From: Opisthorchis felineus
Taxonomy: Eukaryota; Platyhelminthes; Trematoda; Opisthorchiida; Opisthorchiidae
Length of the DNA: 64,000 bases
Direction of reading: 5' to 3'
Assembly: GCA_004794785.1 (NCBI GenBank)
Contig: SJOL01008692.1
Location: forward strand, 1,797,060-1,861,059
Positions 48,004-60,454 of the stretch are shown piece after piece. The translations under genes and the position numbers were made by a program. How positions within the stretch are numbered: position 1 is the first letter of the stretch; each line of letters begins with the position of its first letter. Below the pieces are notes generated by a model. That model was not told the DNA's origin. It searched no databases and saw nothing but the letters and a program-made list of their open reading frames with translations.

Positions 48004-50281
48004 TGTGACAGGAGTTCTTAAAACTGAAAGTTTGGGAGTGACGAAAACTGTGTATCGGGCGCACAATGATAGGAAATATCCATGGTAAAACCAATGTCTT
48101 CAGGATCACAATGCCATGTATGCTCTCTGAGGTAAAGTGTTACCATTTTGATTGTGGCTGCCGTAGAAATTTTAGGACAAACCTCAACACAGTTGGACAA
48201 ATGACCTTCAGTAACTTGTATCCAACAAGTAATGCTTTTTTGTCAGATGTGGAGCTGATCAATCGTCGAAACACACCGCCTTCCTTCGGTAAAAATCTAT
48301 GTTCTCGTTCTACTAACAACTATTCTGCGAACTGAGCTATACCTAGAGGGCTTCATCCATATGCTGACTTTTTAATGCTTTACCTAAGCCAAGACGAGCA
48401 TCGCTCACTGTCTTTGTCTCGGATGATGAAAACTGGAGGACGTGTATTTTTTCCAACCGTGTGAATGGAATATCGAGAAGATATAGATCTTGGGATGCAG
48501 GCATTTCACTTATCTTTGCTAGCCGGGAATCGAAAACCAGCAAGTTTTGTGAATTTGAATATGTGGTGACAATGATCAACAGACAGTGAGCGTATCTGTT
48601 CGTGATAACCGGGGGTACCACTAGATCTGTCCAATTTCAAAACAGTCCTCAGATTCCTTCCGATCCGACGGTCTCTCATGTTATTCACCAGTTCATTTGT
48701 AGCCTCGGTATCGACAGTGTCAGTTGACAACCCTCAGAAGTATAGCAGAACACATAACGAAGTATCTAGTGGGAAGGACTACACAAAGCAGTGCAGTACC
48801 AGAGGCATAACGATGATGGCCAAGCAGACTCTGAAAAAAAGACCATATTGTTGACGTTGATTGGTCGTTAAGTGTACTTAGGCCAGAATGGAAGCAGCGA
48901 TTTCAGGAAATGCACCTCCGGATGGCTTTTTGGAGCTATCTTCTGGGTGACTGTCTAGATATTCAAGAACCCGTCTATTTATCACGTATGACCCTTCTCA
49001 AAGTACCCTCATCAAAGGGTAATCTGATTTCTTCAAGAAGGTGCAAAGGAACGTATTCATAACCGTGTTTGTTTTACTTTACTTGAGGACTTCGTGAGTT
49101 AAAACCGTTTTCGTCAACTTACTATCAAAGCGATGTATGATTTCTTTGGGAGATTATTTTGCAGTTATCTCACTTTGAACTATTGGAAACCAACTCGTAG
49201 GCACCAGTGAAAGCCATTTAAAACCCGGGGACACCGATCTTGCTGTCGACCCATGTAATCACTGATTCGAGCAAACTTTCTTCACCGACTGCTACTTCTG
49301 CGGCACTTGGTTGAAAGGCTACGCTACAACTCAGAAATGATAATAATCGTGATCGCTCCAGATGTTCTGGATTGGTCACGTTATTGATCTGAATGTACTG
49401 GAACTGACGAGGGTTTTCCCCCTACCCCACCAACTTGTCTACCTACCATTTGTGCGCGGAGACTTCTAAAACAAGCTTTGTGTCCACCCCAACTATCGCC
49501 GCTCTGATTATCCCGGACGGTCACTCGTCGGTCGTCAATGTTTCCAAAAGAGTATAACTCCCTAGAGTTACGTTTTCGATTGATAAAAGCAAAAGGGAAT
49601 GTTTTTATCTCAAGATTTACATCTCCTTATTGTTTTTTTTTTTCAAATGAATCAAGGGGATTCGGAGTCCCCTGTTACAGCTGTGTCAGGAAGAGTGGGA
49701 ATCAGATGAATCATGGTGGCTGTATAGCTGTTTCGCATTGGCTCGTCTTACGCCTATCTATCCTGAAACCAGGCTGCATTCAAATATTTGAGCTTCATCC
49801 TCAGTGTTTCAAAAACTCTCAGTTTAGCGTCTTTAAAAAACGAATAAATCACTTTAAAAAATGAATGGCCTCGGAAACGTATCGTGCATTGCTATTCTAT
49901 TTTTGAAATACACTAGCAAAAGATAGACACATGATAGAATAGCGTGGACTGACACTGGTCCGATTTGATAATCCGAAATCACCCTGACAAACAAGCTGAG
50001 TAAATCTTAGGCGACAACACACAAATTAACAAGCTTTTGTGTTTGACAGAGTCATTAATTTCCCAGCAAATTATATAAACCAAACAGAAGCCCAAACGCA
50101 CAATAAATTGCTGGCTATATGATCTAAAATGATATAAGCAAAATCACTGGTGAACAAGATCGAGATTATTAGAAAGGCCTCCATTCAGCATGACTATAGA
50201 CTGAGTTCTGCAAAGCCCGATCGATCGCACAGAACAGTGTATCACCCAAGTATCGCTACAACAACATTTGGTTCAACCTAC

Positions 50282-50479
50282 TTTAGTTTTGGCGTTAACC
50301 GTTGCATTCGAGCTGAGTAACAAATGTACAACGGTGTCGTGACCAGATCGAGCCGCACAATGAAGTGGGGTGAGGCCGTCACGAGTACGACAGTCCAGTT
50401 CCGCACCGGCTGCGATCAACCGCTCAGCCACACCATGATTGCCCCACTTGCACGCCACATGTAGAGGTGTGATGTTGTT
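50282..50479 (-). CDS. ANK: Ankyrin exon A: repeats equivalent to vertebrate 8-9
   Basis: A 198 bp, 66-codon exon, phase 0 at both ends. The acceptor is cccacgcag before AAC and the donor is AAA|GTAGGT. It encodes two 33-residue repeats beginning NNITPLHVACKWGN and DGLTPLHCAARSGHD, each with the TPLH turn motif and a LL helix. Vertebrate ankyrins have NDITPLH followed by DGLTPLHCAARSGH at the same point. This is the most upstream exon recognised, so the true 5' end lies beyond it. The next exon is 9.4 kb downstream. Confidence 0.95.
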
Positions 50480-51896
50480 CTGCGTGGGAGATTAAGAGAC
50501 AGAGAGGATGAGGAAAACGTTTAAGTACAAACCCAGGACCATTTGGAAAAAAAGTATGTTAACAAATGCTGCGGAATTCAACGTGCCTTTGTGGAGGAGC
50601 ATAACATACAAGTTCCCCACTTCACCCATCTGAACCGTGCGGTTCTGCATTGAACATGAAGGAGTGTGATGAAAGTCACTTCGCAGTACCCGTAGATTCA
50701 TGTATATAGCGGAAATTTAATTTCGAAGCAGCTCAGTGGGGAAAATAATAATAACAACCTTTGCGAAATTTCGTTTTTGGTCAAAAAAGGAATTCATTGT
50801 TGGAATAACCTAAAAGTGATCCTGGGTCGAGTATGAACACGGATGGGTGTGTGAAGTGGCTGTATGGATCCTGTAATCGACTTTGGCTTGTTGGGATGTC
50901 TCCAACAGCATACAACGGAGGAGACAGTGGATGGTGAAACGTTATATGAAAGCAACCCGCAAAAAATGGAACTGTTTACTCCGAAAAATGACGGAACATT
51001 GTGTGTGATCATTCTTGCAGCTTGATTTCTGGTCCAGAAAAGCGGAACTTGATCAACTGATTGCGATTAGTCGAGACGCTAACCAGCCAGGACATGTTCT
51101 AACTTGGTCTGCATCCGGTTCACCATAACACCGTTTGATTCATGATCACACTGAGTGGCCTGTTCAGGACAGAAACGCGAACCTCACAAGAGGCCACGAT
51201 AGCAATTCTTTGACTCTATGGACCAGATGTAACAAAAAACAAACAGAACGGCTTGAAAAGGATGCATGGTCCTTTGTTCTGTATGTCCGTTGTCTCAGAT
51301 AACCATTGGAGACAAACAGTAATTGCAAACAGTTTATCAACTTAAGCATATGCCGAGATTGTCTCTCAACCGGAGGACCATGCTTAGAAAAACTAGCTTG
51401 TTCTAGAGGTTTCCAAAAAAGGGAAGCAATTTCAGATATTTTTATCGCCAAGGGTGTTCCCTCCTAGGAAAAACAACCAAAAAAGCCATTTGCGCCGTTT
51501 TTTTGTGAGAAGCTAAGGCAAACCAAGTTTATTGTCGCTACCACATTGAATCTGGCTGAATTCCTATCCTGGTGTCCTAATACCCTCATCATTAAAGACG
51601 ACCAGTCTTTGTGTCAGGGTTGTATGGGAAAAACGAATGAAACCACAGTGAATGCAAGATAACAAACCCAACGAAATTTTGCGTGCATAATTTCCCCTTT
51701 GAAATAAACATCGTTTCAGGACACCAAAACTGTTTATCACTTTATAAGGTTGCTCATCTTGAGGTCAAGTCACAAACGTAACCAGAAGCAAACGACTACG
51801 AGAACTCTGCAAATAGACACAACTTGAGCTCGAGAGAGTTTGGAAGCTAAAACGCGAAGCTCATGGCTAAAAGATCCAGACCTCACTTCTCGACTG

Positions 51897-51975
51897 CTCC
51901 TGTTTAGGCTTGGATTACCTGGTAGTATCTCATTACTGAAGATTTCTTTAGGTTACGTGGCAGTGATGACTATTT
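51897..51975 (+). mobile_element. SINE family A, 3' part only
   Basis: CTCGACTGCTCCTGTTTAGG, TTACCTGGTAGTATCTCAT and a diverged CTTTAGGTTACGTGGCA follow the order of the family A body. The tRNA-like head is absent. Confidence 0.45.
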
Positions 51976-53868
51976 TGGCTCAATCAGTTCCATGAACGTA
52001 GCCTCCTTTCCTCAGAACGTGAGGCTTCATTTCGTCTCTTACTGATATCTCTTTAGTATTGATATATATGCAATATACATAAAAATGGCCAAAAATTGTA
52101 TATCCCTAAGTTCTGCTTCGCTAGGATGTAGTTTAAAACTTTTCAGCAAAAAAGTGATCAGTTGTTCGAAAGAATCTTACTGCTGTGCCACAGATAAATC
52201 AAATACTGTATCTCCTGATGCCAGCTTGTAGTTTTGGATCAATTGAACTCCATCCCTGCAGCTTTAACGCATGGACCAAACGAGGTCAAAGTCGCGCGTG
52301 GAACTACCAAGAACTCGTACAATGATATTTTTAATTCTCTCTTGGAGCTAGTCTGCAAATGTAGGGTGTTTTCTGCTCGGCTGCTAGCGTACTGTTGATA
52401 CAAACAAGGCAGAGAGCTAAAAAGGCAATACAAATTTTTCCTCTCCTAGTTGCTTCTTAAATAAAGGCTTCTTAAAACAAGGGAGTTCTGCACATGAGGA
52501 ACCTAAAAAAGCAGTTCCATTTTGCGTTTCCTCATCCCACTTCTACCCTCAAGCTCAAAGGTACTAAGAAGTGATTCAGAAATCATTTAAAAGGTGACAA
52601 TCAATCATGAAAAGTACTGAGGTAAAGTGAGCCTTTTGAAAAACTGAAGGTGGTCTCACTGGTCTACCCGGTGTTTTTTTCTCAAAAAGGAAAACCGGGA
52701 ATGGTTTGTCTCCCACCACATTGCTCCCTTGAAGAGGGTGCTTCCTTTTTCCGTCAAGGAAAAAAATATATAGTTTAACAGGTGAAAGCAGTTCAGCAAT
52801 ACTTCCCAGCAGCATACAATCACACAGGTCAGAAACAGACAACCGAGTAGTTGAATTTGTAACACATACCTTCTCTCTGTTGTAAAGAAATGTATGAAGG
52901 ACATTCAAAGTCTTATCTTCTATTTTTGTTTTCCCTGTACCGAGATTACTGTGTCCACCCAAACACGGCAATATACCAGTGGTACTGAACCACGTACCTG
53001 AATCACTCTTATTTGTTGGATCACTGGTGGTGGATCAAGAGGTTTTGAGTCAACTAACATCCATTAAACGAGACCAGAGTTTTCCACTCCGAGAATGTGC
53101 CTGCATGTATTTGTGCCCGAATCAACAGCAACCTATTGCAAAGGGAAGGTTAAGCGATGGAAGCATATTCAGCGTCAGATGGTTATACAGTGGAACCACT
53201 GTACCATTCCACTATGACCATTTTCGGTCGGTCCCATCGCATTCTTGCTTTGCTCATCATAAAATGAGATCCCAACACAGCTGGATTTGATATTCCCCCA
53301 AAGACGCGCCACTGTTTTCCCCACAAAATCAAAGAGCGAACAGAAATTTCAAGGGACTAGTTGATTTTTGAGCCCCTCGAAACTGTCTGTCCCCCTATAG
53401 ATTCCAACCCTCTAGAGGGACCAATCCCGACCATCATCGGTCATTGTGGAGGGACTTCCCGGGATCATCTTTAAAATCATTCTGCCGTACTTTACAAAAT
53501 ATATGCATCCAGTCATAAGTTTCCTCGGTAAAAATAGTGAAAGCTAGGAATAAGCCAACCAAACAAGTTCAAATTGCCGGATAAACCAAGTAAATTGCTT
53601 CGAAGAACAGTGGTCTTATTCTCATGAGTATATTACTCAACGGAGACCATGCAAATCGGTAATGGATTCCCAGTTTACCAGAAGTAACGGGACTCCATGT
53701 GGAAGTTGGCTTAGTATAAGCAGCGTGGTCGCCAACGTTCGGAGGTGCTTATTCTTCACAGAGTGTGCCACTTCTAACTAACGACTCTGAATAGTTGTGG
53801 GTGGTTGCGAAATTCATGGGTAGAATTCACACTCATATCACACTCGTTTGTACAGTCCTCCTCTTGTC

Positions 53869-54075
53869 CTGATGAGTCCAGACCAAAGTAGGGAAGCAAT
53901 GAACTCAAGTTTCGTCCTTATTAGAGTTCGTCAACAGTGCATGCCCCCGGCCGGAGCTCACCTCCGGACATCTGAGGTGGAAGGCGAGTATGTTACCACT
54001 ATCCCACCAGCGCATACGGGACATCTGAATTATCACGTTGGAACAGGTGAACGAGTTCAACCTTGGGCGATGTGA
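53869..54075 (+). mobile_element. Repeat paralogous to the left part of 46977-47290
   Basis: It begins CTGATGAGTCCAGACCAAAG and GAAGCAATGAACTCAAG, matching CTGGTGAGTCCACACCAAAG and GAAGCAATGGACTCGAG at 46977. A box B-like GAACGAGTTCAACC occurs near 54050. The tRNA-like centre is present in a rearranged form (CATCTGAGGTGGAAGGCGAG, on the opposite strand). Confidence 0.45.
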
Positions 54076-55017
54076 TTGGTTTGCCCGACGCCTCCAGCGA
54101 CAACTCAGTAAGCGTCCTGGTTGTGTTGACCGACGGACTTGCCTTTCAGTTCTTCCCAGTCAGGTGGCGTTACGGGCGATTAAAACCTTCTGGATAAAAA
54201 GCGAATAAACTCCGCAGACGTTTACAACAGATATTCCCAGGATGTGTTGGACCATTCCGCGTTAGACAGAAGTACAGCACCGTGCTAATTTCTTTGGAGT
54301 AAGTCAAAGAAGGCCTAAAAGACAGCCGACTGTCAATTCTTCCAGCCCACTTGCTACAGCAACGGTTTCGATAAAGTTAACCATATATGGAGGTTTGCTT
54401 TCGTTTGGTACTGTTAAAAATCCGTGCGTTTTGTTTAGCAACATGAAGGTCTAACATTCAAGGTTTCGCGAGAACTTTTTCCAATCGACACTGCACTTGC
54501 CGACCTTTAGAAAGGTTGCAAAATAACGATAAGACTTCGGGGGTGTGGTCAAACTTCGTTTCATCTTCAAAGGCTTACCGTCAATCCCTAATAGTAACTT
54601 CACCACAGTATGCCCGATAACCCCACAAGATGTTTGCCGGTATCCCATCAGACCAAAGTTCTCAGCAGGGATAAGGAAAACAGACGAGTGCCGGGGGAAG
54701 CATAGTTGACGCCACTTCCTTGGTAGAGCCAAACAAAACGCGGAAAATGTTGACAGAACCAAAAACTCAAACGAACTGGATTATTTCATTACGTTCTCAT
54801 AGGTTTACTTTGTTGAATACATATGTGGCAGCAATTTCGTCGAAAGAATTTGGGAACGGTCAGTTAGGTGCATTTCTGATTTCCTACAGCGATTGAAATG
54901 CCTCAGTGGCTATAGGATTGCTAGATTGGGAATTGGAAGTGTGCGCGTTCTCGCTCCAGTCCATGTGGTATTGACTGCAGATGATAAGGTCATACATTGG
55001 TTAGCTAAGTACACTCA

Positions 55018-55080
55018 TTTGCAAACAAATTTGGTTTTGCGAGGGACTCACCTGGAACCCAGCTGAATCTCTCGTTTGTG
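55018..55080 (-). mobile_element. H1 repeat body fragment
   Basis: The minus strand reads CATCACAAACGAGAGATTC, AGCTGGGTTCCAGGTGAGTC and CCAAATTTGTTTGCAAATG. It is the best match to the presumed ancestral body, but no ribozyme follows. Confidence 0.55.
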
Positions 55081-56109
55081 ATGTTTTCTTCTTCCTTCCG
55101 GCCCTATCTTCCGGCCCTTCGTTAGTAGGGTTACCATTATTAGTGCAGAACAGACTTTCTCCGGAGACTCATCAATGTGGTTTAATTATTCTGAACCAAC
55201 TGCAGGCTGCACGTCAACGTGTGCATAAAACGGGCCAGAATTGGTCAGATCCTCCTCACCGCCTTCAGATGAGGCAAGCTAAGTGAACGTAATGACACAT
55301 CCCACACTAGACCAAGCGTGGCTTCGTCGTCTGACGAAGGACGGTTGTGCATGCGGGCCAGTCTGTTAGATCACTCAGTCAGAAAACAACCAGGGATCCA
55401 AGTGACCTACGAATTTTAGCGTTGTGGTTGCCGAATACAATATCCATAGTAAACATTGTTGAGGCTTATTGCATAAGGTAATTGATTCAGTATGCCTGTC
55501 CCATTCTTCAGCTCTGTACAACTCTTGCTATTTGGCATCTAGGCCATCCAAAAATTTCGATTCGGGCCAGTTATCAATCCACCAGCAAGTAAACAGTTTT
55601 TTAATATTGATCTCAGCACTCAGATTTAAAAAAAAAATTAATCAAACAAATGGTCTTGGATTTGTAAAGGTAAAACTTATCAGCAGGATACGAAGATTCT
55701 GCAGTGTAACCATCACCCTTCATGTAGAACATACTGCCGTCGTTGACCTGAAAAATGCACTGCCGTGTAGCAACTACTACTACTCGTATCACGTCCAGTC
55801 TAAGTAGTCGAACAATTTAGAAGTGCACTTGAAAACGGTACTGTGTAGTGGTCTCATACAAAAGTGATACGGTGTGAATCATCGATCAGGTCAACCTAAT
55901 TCTATGCAAGGAAATAAATCAGTCTGATTGAATAATGGTATCAGCTTATCTATTGTCTTCCTCTCAACAATAATGTATTGTTCATATTGCAGCCCCCCAC
56001 CCATTATATTATCACTACCGTCGCTATTATCATCATTTTCAGCGACAGCAGTAGTTTGAAAGGGTACGACACATAACCGATCGGCTGTTAGACAAATGAT
56101 CCCGGTCAG

Positions 56110-56492
56110 AGTGCTAAGCATGAAGAGGACACTGTGTCTAGCTGATGAGCCCCAAAAAGTAAGAAACCGGTCGTAGACTGCCAAAGAGGTTTCAGACACC
56201 TGGTGTGTAGCAATCGTTCAAGAAAATATACTTCGATATCTGGAATATTGTACCAACTGAAACAGCAGACAGCAGCACATTTAGCTGAAGACGAACATAA
56301 ACGAGAGATATAAGTGGGATTCATTTGAGTCTCCTGTAAATGAGTGTGATTCACGAACTTCGTACGGCTTGGATTCGAGTAGAACATAAGGGGTTGATGG
56401 GAACTGGGGGACTGCACTAAAAACTGATGAGACTTAAGAAGGGCGATATCGGTCGTAGGCTGTCGAAGAGTTTTCAGAAACCCTATGAGTAG
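56110..56492 (+). mobile_element. H1 hammerhead repeat, tandem array (two ribozymes, 282 bp unit)
   Basis: The first ribozyme has CTGATGA at 56142-56148 and GAAACCGGTC at 56163-56172, with stem I arms GTCTAG (56136-56141) and GTAGAC (56173-56178). The body follows with ACATAAACGAGAGATATAAG, GTAAATGAGTGTG and CGAGTAGAAC. The second core has CTGATGA at 56424-56430, with GATA in place of GAAA, GGTC and arm GTAGGC, and ends CAGAAACCCTATGAGTAG. The core-to-core distance is 282 bp. Head-to-tail ribozyme repeats are the arrangement known for hammerhead satellites and retrozymes, whose transcripts process to unit length. Confidence 0.8.
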
Positions 56493-57364
56493 TATTTCAT
56501 CATGAAGAGTTACCTCTAATTAGCCATGCTTGCTGTTACTTAGTAATTTCAAATGTGAGTCCACCAAAGTGTGTGTCCGTTGACCCACGCATCAAACCCA
56601 GAAGGTAGTAACACGCCACTCTGGTATTCCCCCAGCGAAACAAAACGAGTTCGTACGTCATTTCGTGTAACTGGATTAAAATCACCTTTCATATCCAGAA
56701 TATCAACAATTGCTAGCTGCGGGTAAGCATGTCCAGTCTTCGGCGTCTGTCGCAACTTGTGGCCAATGCAGTTACAACGGGAGTGAAGGTCTGCCCCCTG
56801 ATCTCCAGCTTCTAGCGTTGCTGCGAGCCGACCAAACGCGACAACTGACCCACTCATGGACACACATACGCACAACCCAACCACAAGCCGATCCGTGACA
56901 CACGTGTCAGTTTCCTATCACCCTTTTAACTCTCTTCATGTTTGCTAGACAACCTACTCGCTATTAAACGGGTTGCATACCAGTCCATTTTTAGAAAAGG
57001 CTACCCAGCAAATAATGGGCAGATGAACAAGATAACTTATCGACGCGACCACTCAACTTTTCATCCGTTTTGTCAATGTGTCCAGCTGAACACATTTTTA
57101 CCTGGAATGATTTGTCAGAAAACGTCTGAGTACGATTTTGCCAAGAGGGTGGAGTGGACGCTGTGACATGCTATCTAACTGTCACGAGTACCAATCACAT
57201 GTACCTACAATGCTGCCTCTCTGTCACCCGAGGTATTAGAAACCGCTGTTTCGAAAACAAAAGGGTTGTGCTACCTTGAAATTCCTTAAAACGAAGACAA
57301 GTGTATCTTTTATCTTTCCACAAAAAAATAAGATACAGCTATTTTCTTGAAAGAATATTGCCCA

Positions 57365-57560
57365 CAAGGTTGCTGAAAACCTTATGAGTAGTTTTCCTTC
57401 AAGAAATTCCACTGCGGTTTCTCGAATATCGTATCAACCGACACAGCAGGTGGTCTTTGTGCACCACACCCAGTGGATAAGTATCATAAACGACAGATTC
57501 AATTTAGGTTCAGTTGCGTCTCCCGTTAAAGCCAAATTTGTTTGCAAATGAACGCAGTTA
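57365..57560 (+). mobile_element. H1 repeat body without ribozyme core
   Basis: It starts with the 3' end of a unit (AAGGTTGCTGAAAACCTTATGAGTAG in two blocks), then TTCAAGAAA, ATCGTATCAACCGACACAGC, CATAAACGACAGATTCAA and AATTTGTTTGCAAATGAACG. It matches the spacer between the two ribozymes at 56110-56492. The next ribozyme expected downstream is missing. Confidence 0.65.
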
Positions 57561-58486
57561 GCAAATATGCAGTTGTTTTCAGGGGAAGATCACCTTTGCG
57601 GGAATACGGACACAAGTCTATCTCAGCGACCAGATTCGTCACCAGTTTGCCCTTATATGCCCGGTAACCACCAACGATAGATCGACCGTCACCAGCAATC
57701 CATGATGGGGAGTGCTTATGTGATATTTGCCAGTCTCTCACACCAGGTTAGTCCACTAGCATGGATCTGACAAGCATTCGATGGGAGAAGAGTATGACTT
57801 GCAGGTCACTGTTAAATTGCGATCTTGGGCTTTTGAGCCAAAATCTTTGGTTGAGGTTTGTGCACTCTGACAGAATCTCACTCCGTGTACAATCGACGTA
57901 CTACTGGCGAATTTTATAATTATTGTGACTTTTTGGAGGTGTGGCTCCGTAACTCCTCCTCAACATTCTTCCTTCGCTGAGCAGATCATCAGTTAGGTCA
58001 TGACTATCCCGGTGCTCTGCGAACTCAGAGTATGTAACGCGTGATGATCAAGGGGTTGACTCACTGGTTTGCACAAAATAACAGTTCTTCAAAGTGCTAT
58101 TCTGGACGTTCACTCTGCGTTCGTGTCAGTTTTGTTGGTTATCCTAATGCCCATGTTTCAATTCCTCCAGCACAATTTAGTCTGAAAGAAGCATGCCAAC
58201 ATTGTAATACAGTTTATTCAGCGCACGGCTGGTCTGTTTTCTGAGGCAAGGACTATTACGCGGAGCTAAACTTCATCAGTAACACAATTGTGAATGCGAC
58301 TAGTTCACTGTTTATTCCAATGCTCACGGCTTTCACAGTTTTTTTCGGCTCACTTGGACACCATATTTACGCTTTCATTACAGCATAACACGGCAGTGTG
58401 ATTTGACTATAGTGAATAATTTAAAAACAGGGAGCGCTGTACCACCATGAGCTGCCAGCCGAGTTGCTTAAATTTTCATGCAATTA

Positions 58487-58498
58487 CCCCCCCCCCCC
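58487..58498. repeat. Poly(C) run of 12
   Basis: A 12-base cytosine homopolymer, read as poly(G) on the other strand and G-rich enough to be error-prone in sequencing. Confidence 0.95.
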
Positions 58499-60454
58499 TA
58501 GAAGAAGAAGTCTTCTAGGATTCCCATTACACAGAAGAGGGACGGGATACAAAATTTATTTGATCACACACCCTAACACTTTCGTAACAAACAATACAAG
58601 TCACTTTGTCAGAAGATGTGAGTAAGACAGATTCAGATTTATTGATTCTTACCCAATTCATGACACTGCTGAAAGATTGGGAAAACCGCGCTATGACGTC
58701 ACAGCCGTAACATGCCTCAGTGAGAGCAGCATAGCGCCTCAACCAATAGAACGTAAGGGAGGATTTGATTGACAAACACTTCACTGGCATGGTAACATTC
58801 ACAATCACAATCATCACCATAAGTAGACAGCATTGTCAGCACTGGTTTTGATGTTTCACTGACGATATCAGTTCAAAAGTCAAGAAATTGAGCCCTGTGT
58901 GAATAAAGAGGAGACCTGCGGTTGGCGTTCTTCAGACAGCCAAAATGACCACAGCTTTACACGATCACTCGGGTGACCTGGGTAGAAACTGACAGCACAA
59001 AGGTCAGTGATATTAATTGGCCTCACGGTCTACAACGAAATACGGATTGGGTCACATCCTGCAGGTTGAATCGCATCAACAACACCTATAACTTTCCCAA
59101 GCTTTTTACCACCATTCTACCAAATCGCATGTTGTCCAGTTGACCATCCGCGGTAGTCCAAGTTAGGTAGAACAACATTCGTTTTGGTAGGCAATAAATT
59201 GCCAGACAGCAAATAACTGGACCGGTTTCTGAGTAATTCACGTGACTTGCCACCGAGTTTAACCTCGAAATTCACGGGGAATCGGTAGGACAAGAAACTA
59301 GTTGTATCGGATATAAGCACATTGCAAACAAAAAGCCTCATGATCTGGCTGTATCATTGTGAGCACAGAAACCTGAGCATAGTAATTACCTGCCTCTGTT
59401 TCAATACTCGCACCATCAGCTAGCAAGTCATGGTGCATAAATTTGAGTCAGGAGTCTACTCAACGCATGCAAGTTCCCTCATCTGCTGCATAGCGATTTC
59501 CGACTATTCTAATCCAAGGCTTTGTGCTCCGTGTCCATATTCAGCCCTTCTTAATTCGCCACTTCATTTTGGTGTTTTTCTCAATTGCGGTTGATTCAAT
59601 TGCTGTGTGTGTCCATATACTACAAAATCAAGTTCAATGAGCCTTCCAGAATGATGAATTTTCTTTCCGCTGTGTTGGATAACCAACTATCTAGAATTCG
59701 GTGGAGCGAAAAACACGCCAATTGGTGTGAGTGAAAGGTTTCTTCTCCTACTGCTATGGGACAAGCCATTCGTACCCCTTGGTAGTGTGGAAAAGTGAAA
59801 TTTCTAACCGTAATCAGAGGTACAGCTGGCATGTCTCATAAAAAAAATTGGTGCAAAAAGACGGAACCCTGAGAATGAACATCTTGCCCGCAGGTGTTCT
59901 AAACGAACACGAACAAATTTGATTTTTATCAGTCTGTGGACCCTAGTCCGGTTGCGATCATCCTGCTTCCAACGGGTTGACCAATCCGTATGTTTGGTTT
60001 GTAGTTTATATGCAGCAGCATCTCGAAAAGTCGACATTCTTAATTTCACTCACATGGAGAAAATGTGTTCACTCTGTAGGATGATATAGCTGTGGAATGG
60101 ATGCGAAACGCTACTAAAGCCAAGCCACACTGAATACAAAAGCCAGTATGTTTCAACTTTATCATTCACCACTTAAAGAAACGGTGTGTGCATGCATCTT
60201 ATCAAATTATGAAAAACGTTTGCTGTCACGTTCAACTACGTATCAATTAGGGGCATCAAAGAGTCTGTTTCAGCTGTATACAGGCCATTTCATCATGCCC
60301 GTCACTGTGCAGGACAATCTGGCAAACAAATCTCCGGAAGAACAATACTGAGTTAGTTAGTTAGGTGGTAGGGATTGAGGCATTCCAGTGTTGAAAGATC
60401 ATGTTTCCCTACTTTACCTTCACAGGAAAGAGGTGACAAGTGATTCTTGAGTGT

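Larger units (their letters stand above)
40841..50281 (-). other. 9.4 kb intron between ankyrin exons A and B
   Basis: It holds a tRNA-headed SINE (42742-42930, minus), H2 hammerhead repeats (44283-44400 and 46977-47290, plus), a degenerate tetranucleotide block leading into a pure TTTA tract (44988-45186), and an RTE fragment (47640-48003, plus). No further ankyrin exon is needed here, because exons A and B encode adjacent repeats. Confidence 0.75.
3798..50479 (-). other. ANK: Partial ankyrin gene (span of recognised exons)
   Basis: Minus-strand gene assembled from eleven exons, 5' to 3' from high to low coordinates, totalling 1902 bp (634 codons). Exons 1-10 encode 17 ankyrin repeats that align in order with repeats 8-24 of vertebrate ankyrins, including family-specific signatures such as TPLHCAARSGHD, HMTAQGDHVD, DYLTALHVASHCG and the closing VARRQHYLNIFEVLRQVT. 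Ankyrins couple membrane proteins (ion channels, exchangers, adhesion molecules), bound through this repeat domain, to spectrin, bound through a downstream ZU5/UPA module. The repeat exons meet at phase 0 with GT/AG sites. Introns: 9.4, 2.0, 2.4, 3.2, 2.1, 0.09, 2.2, 2.9, 7.1 and 13.3 kb. No start codon, repeats 1-7, ZU5, UPA or death domain is visible, so the gene is cut at both ends. Generic ankyrin-repeat proteins are a poorer alternative because they lack this collinearity. Confidence 0.95.

Noticed and set aside
52576..52971. 131-codon minus-strand frame
   Set aside because: It has no recognisable motif and biased low-complexity stretches, with another frame open over the same segment.
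58640..58780. Possible promoter (CCAAT-type boxes around TGACGTCA)
   Set aside because: No gene starts nearby on either strand, and the CRE octamer is frequent throughout the window.
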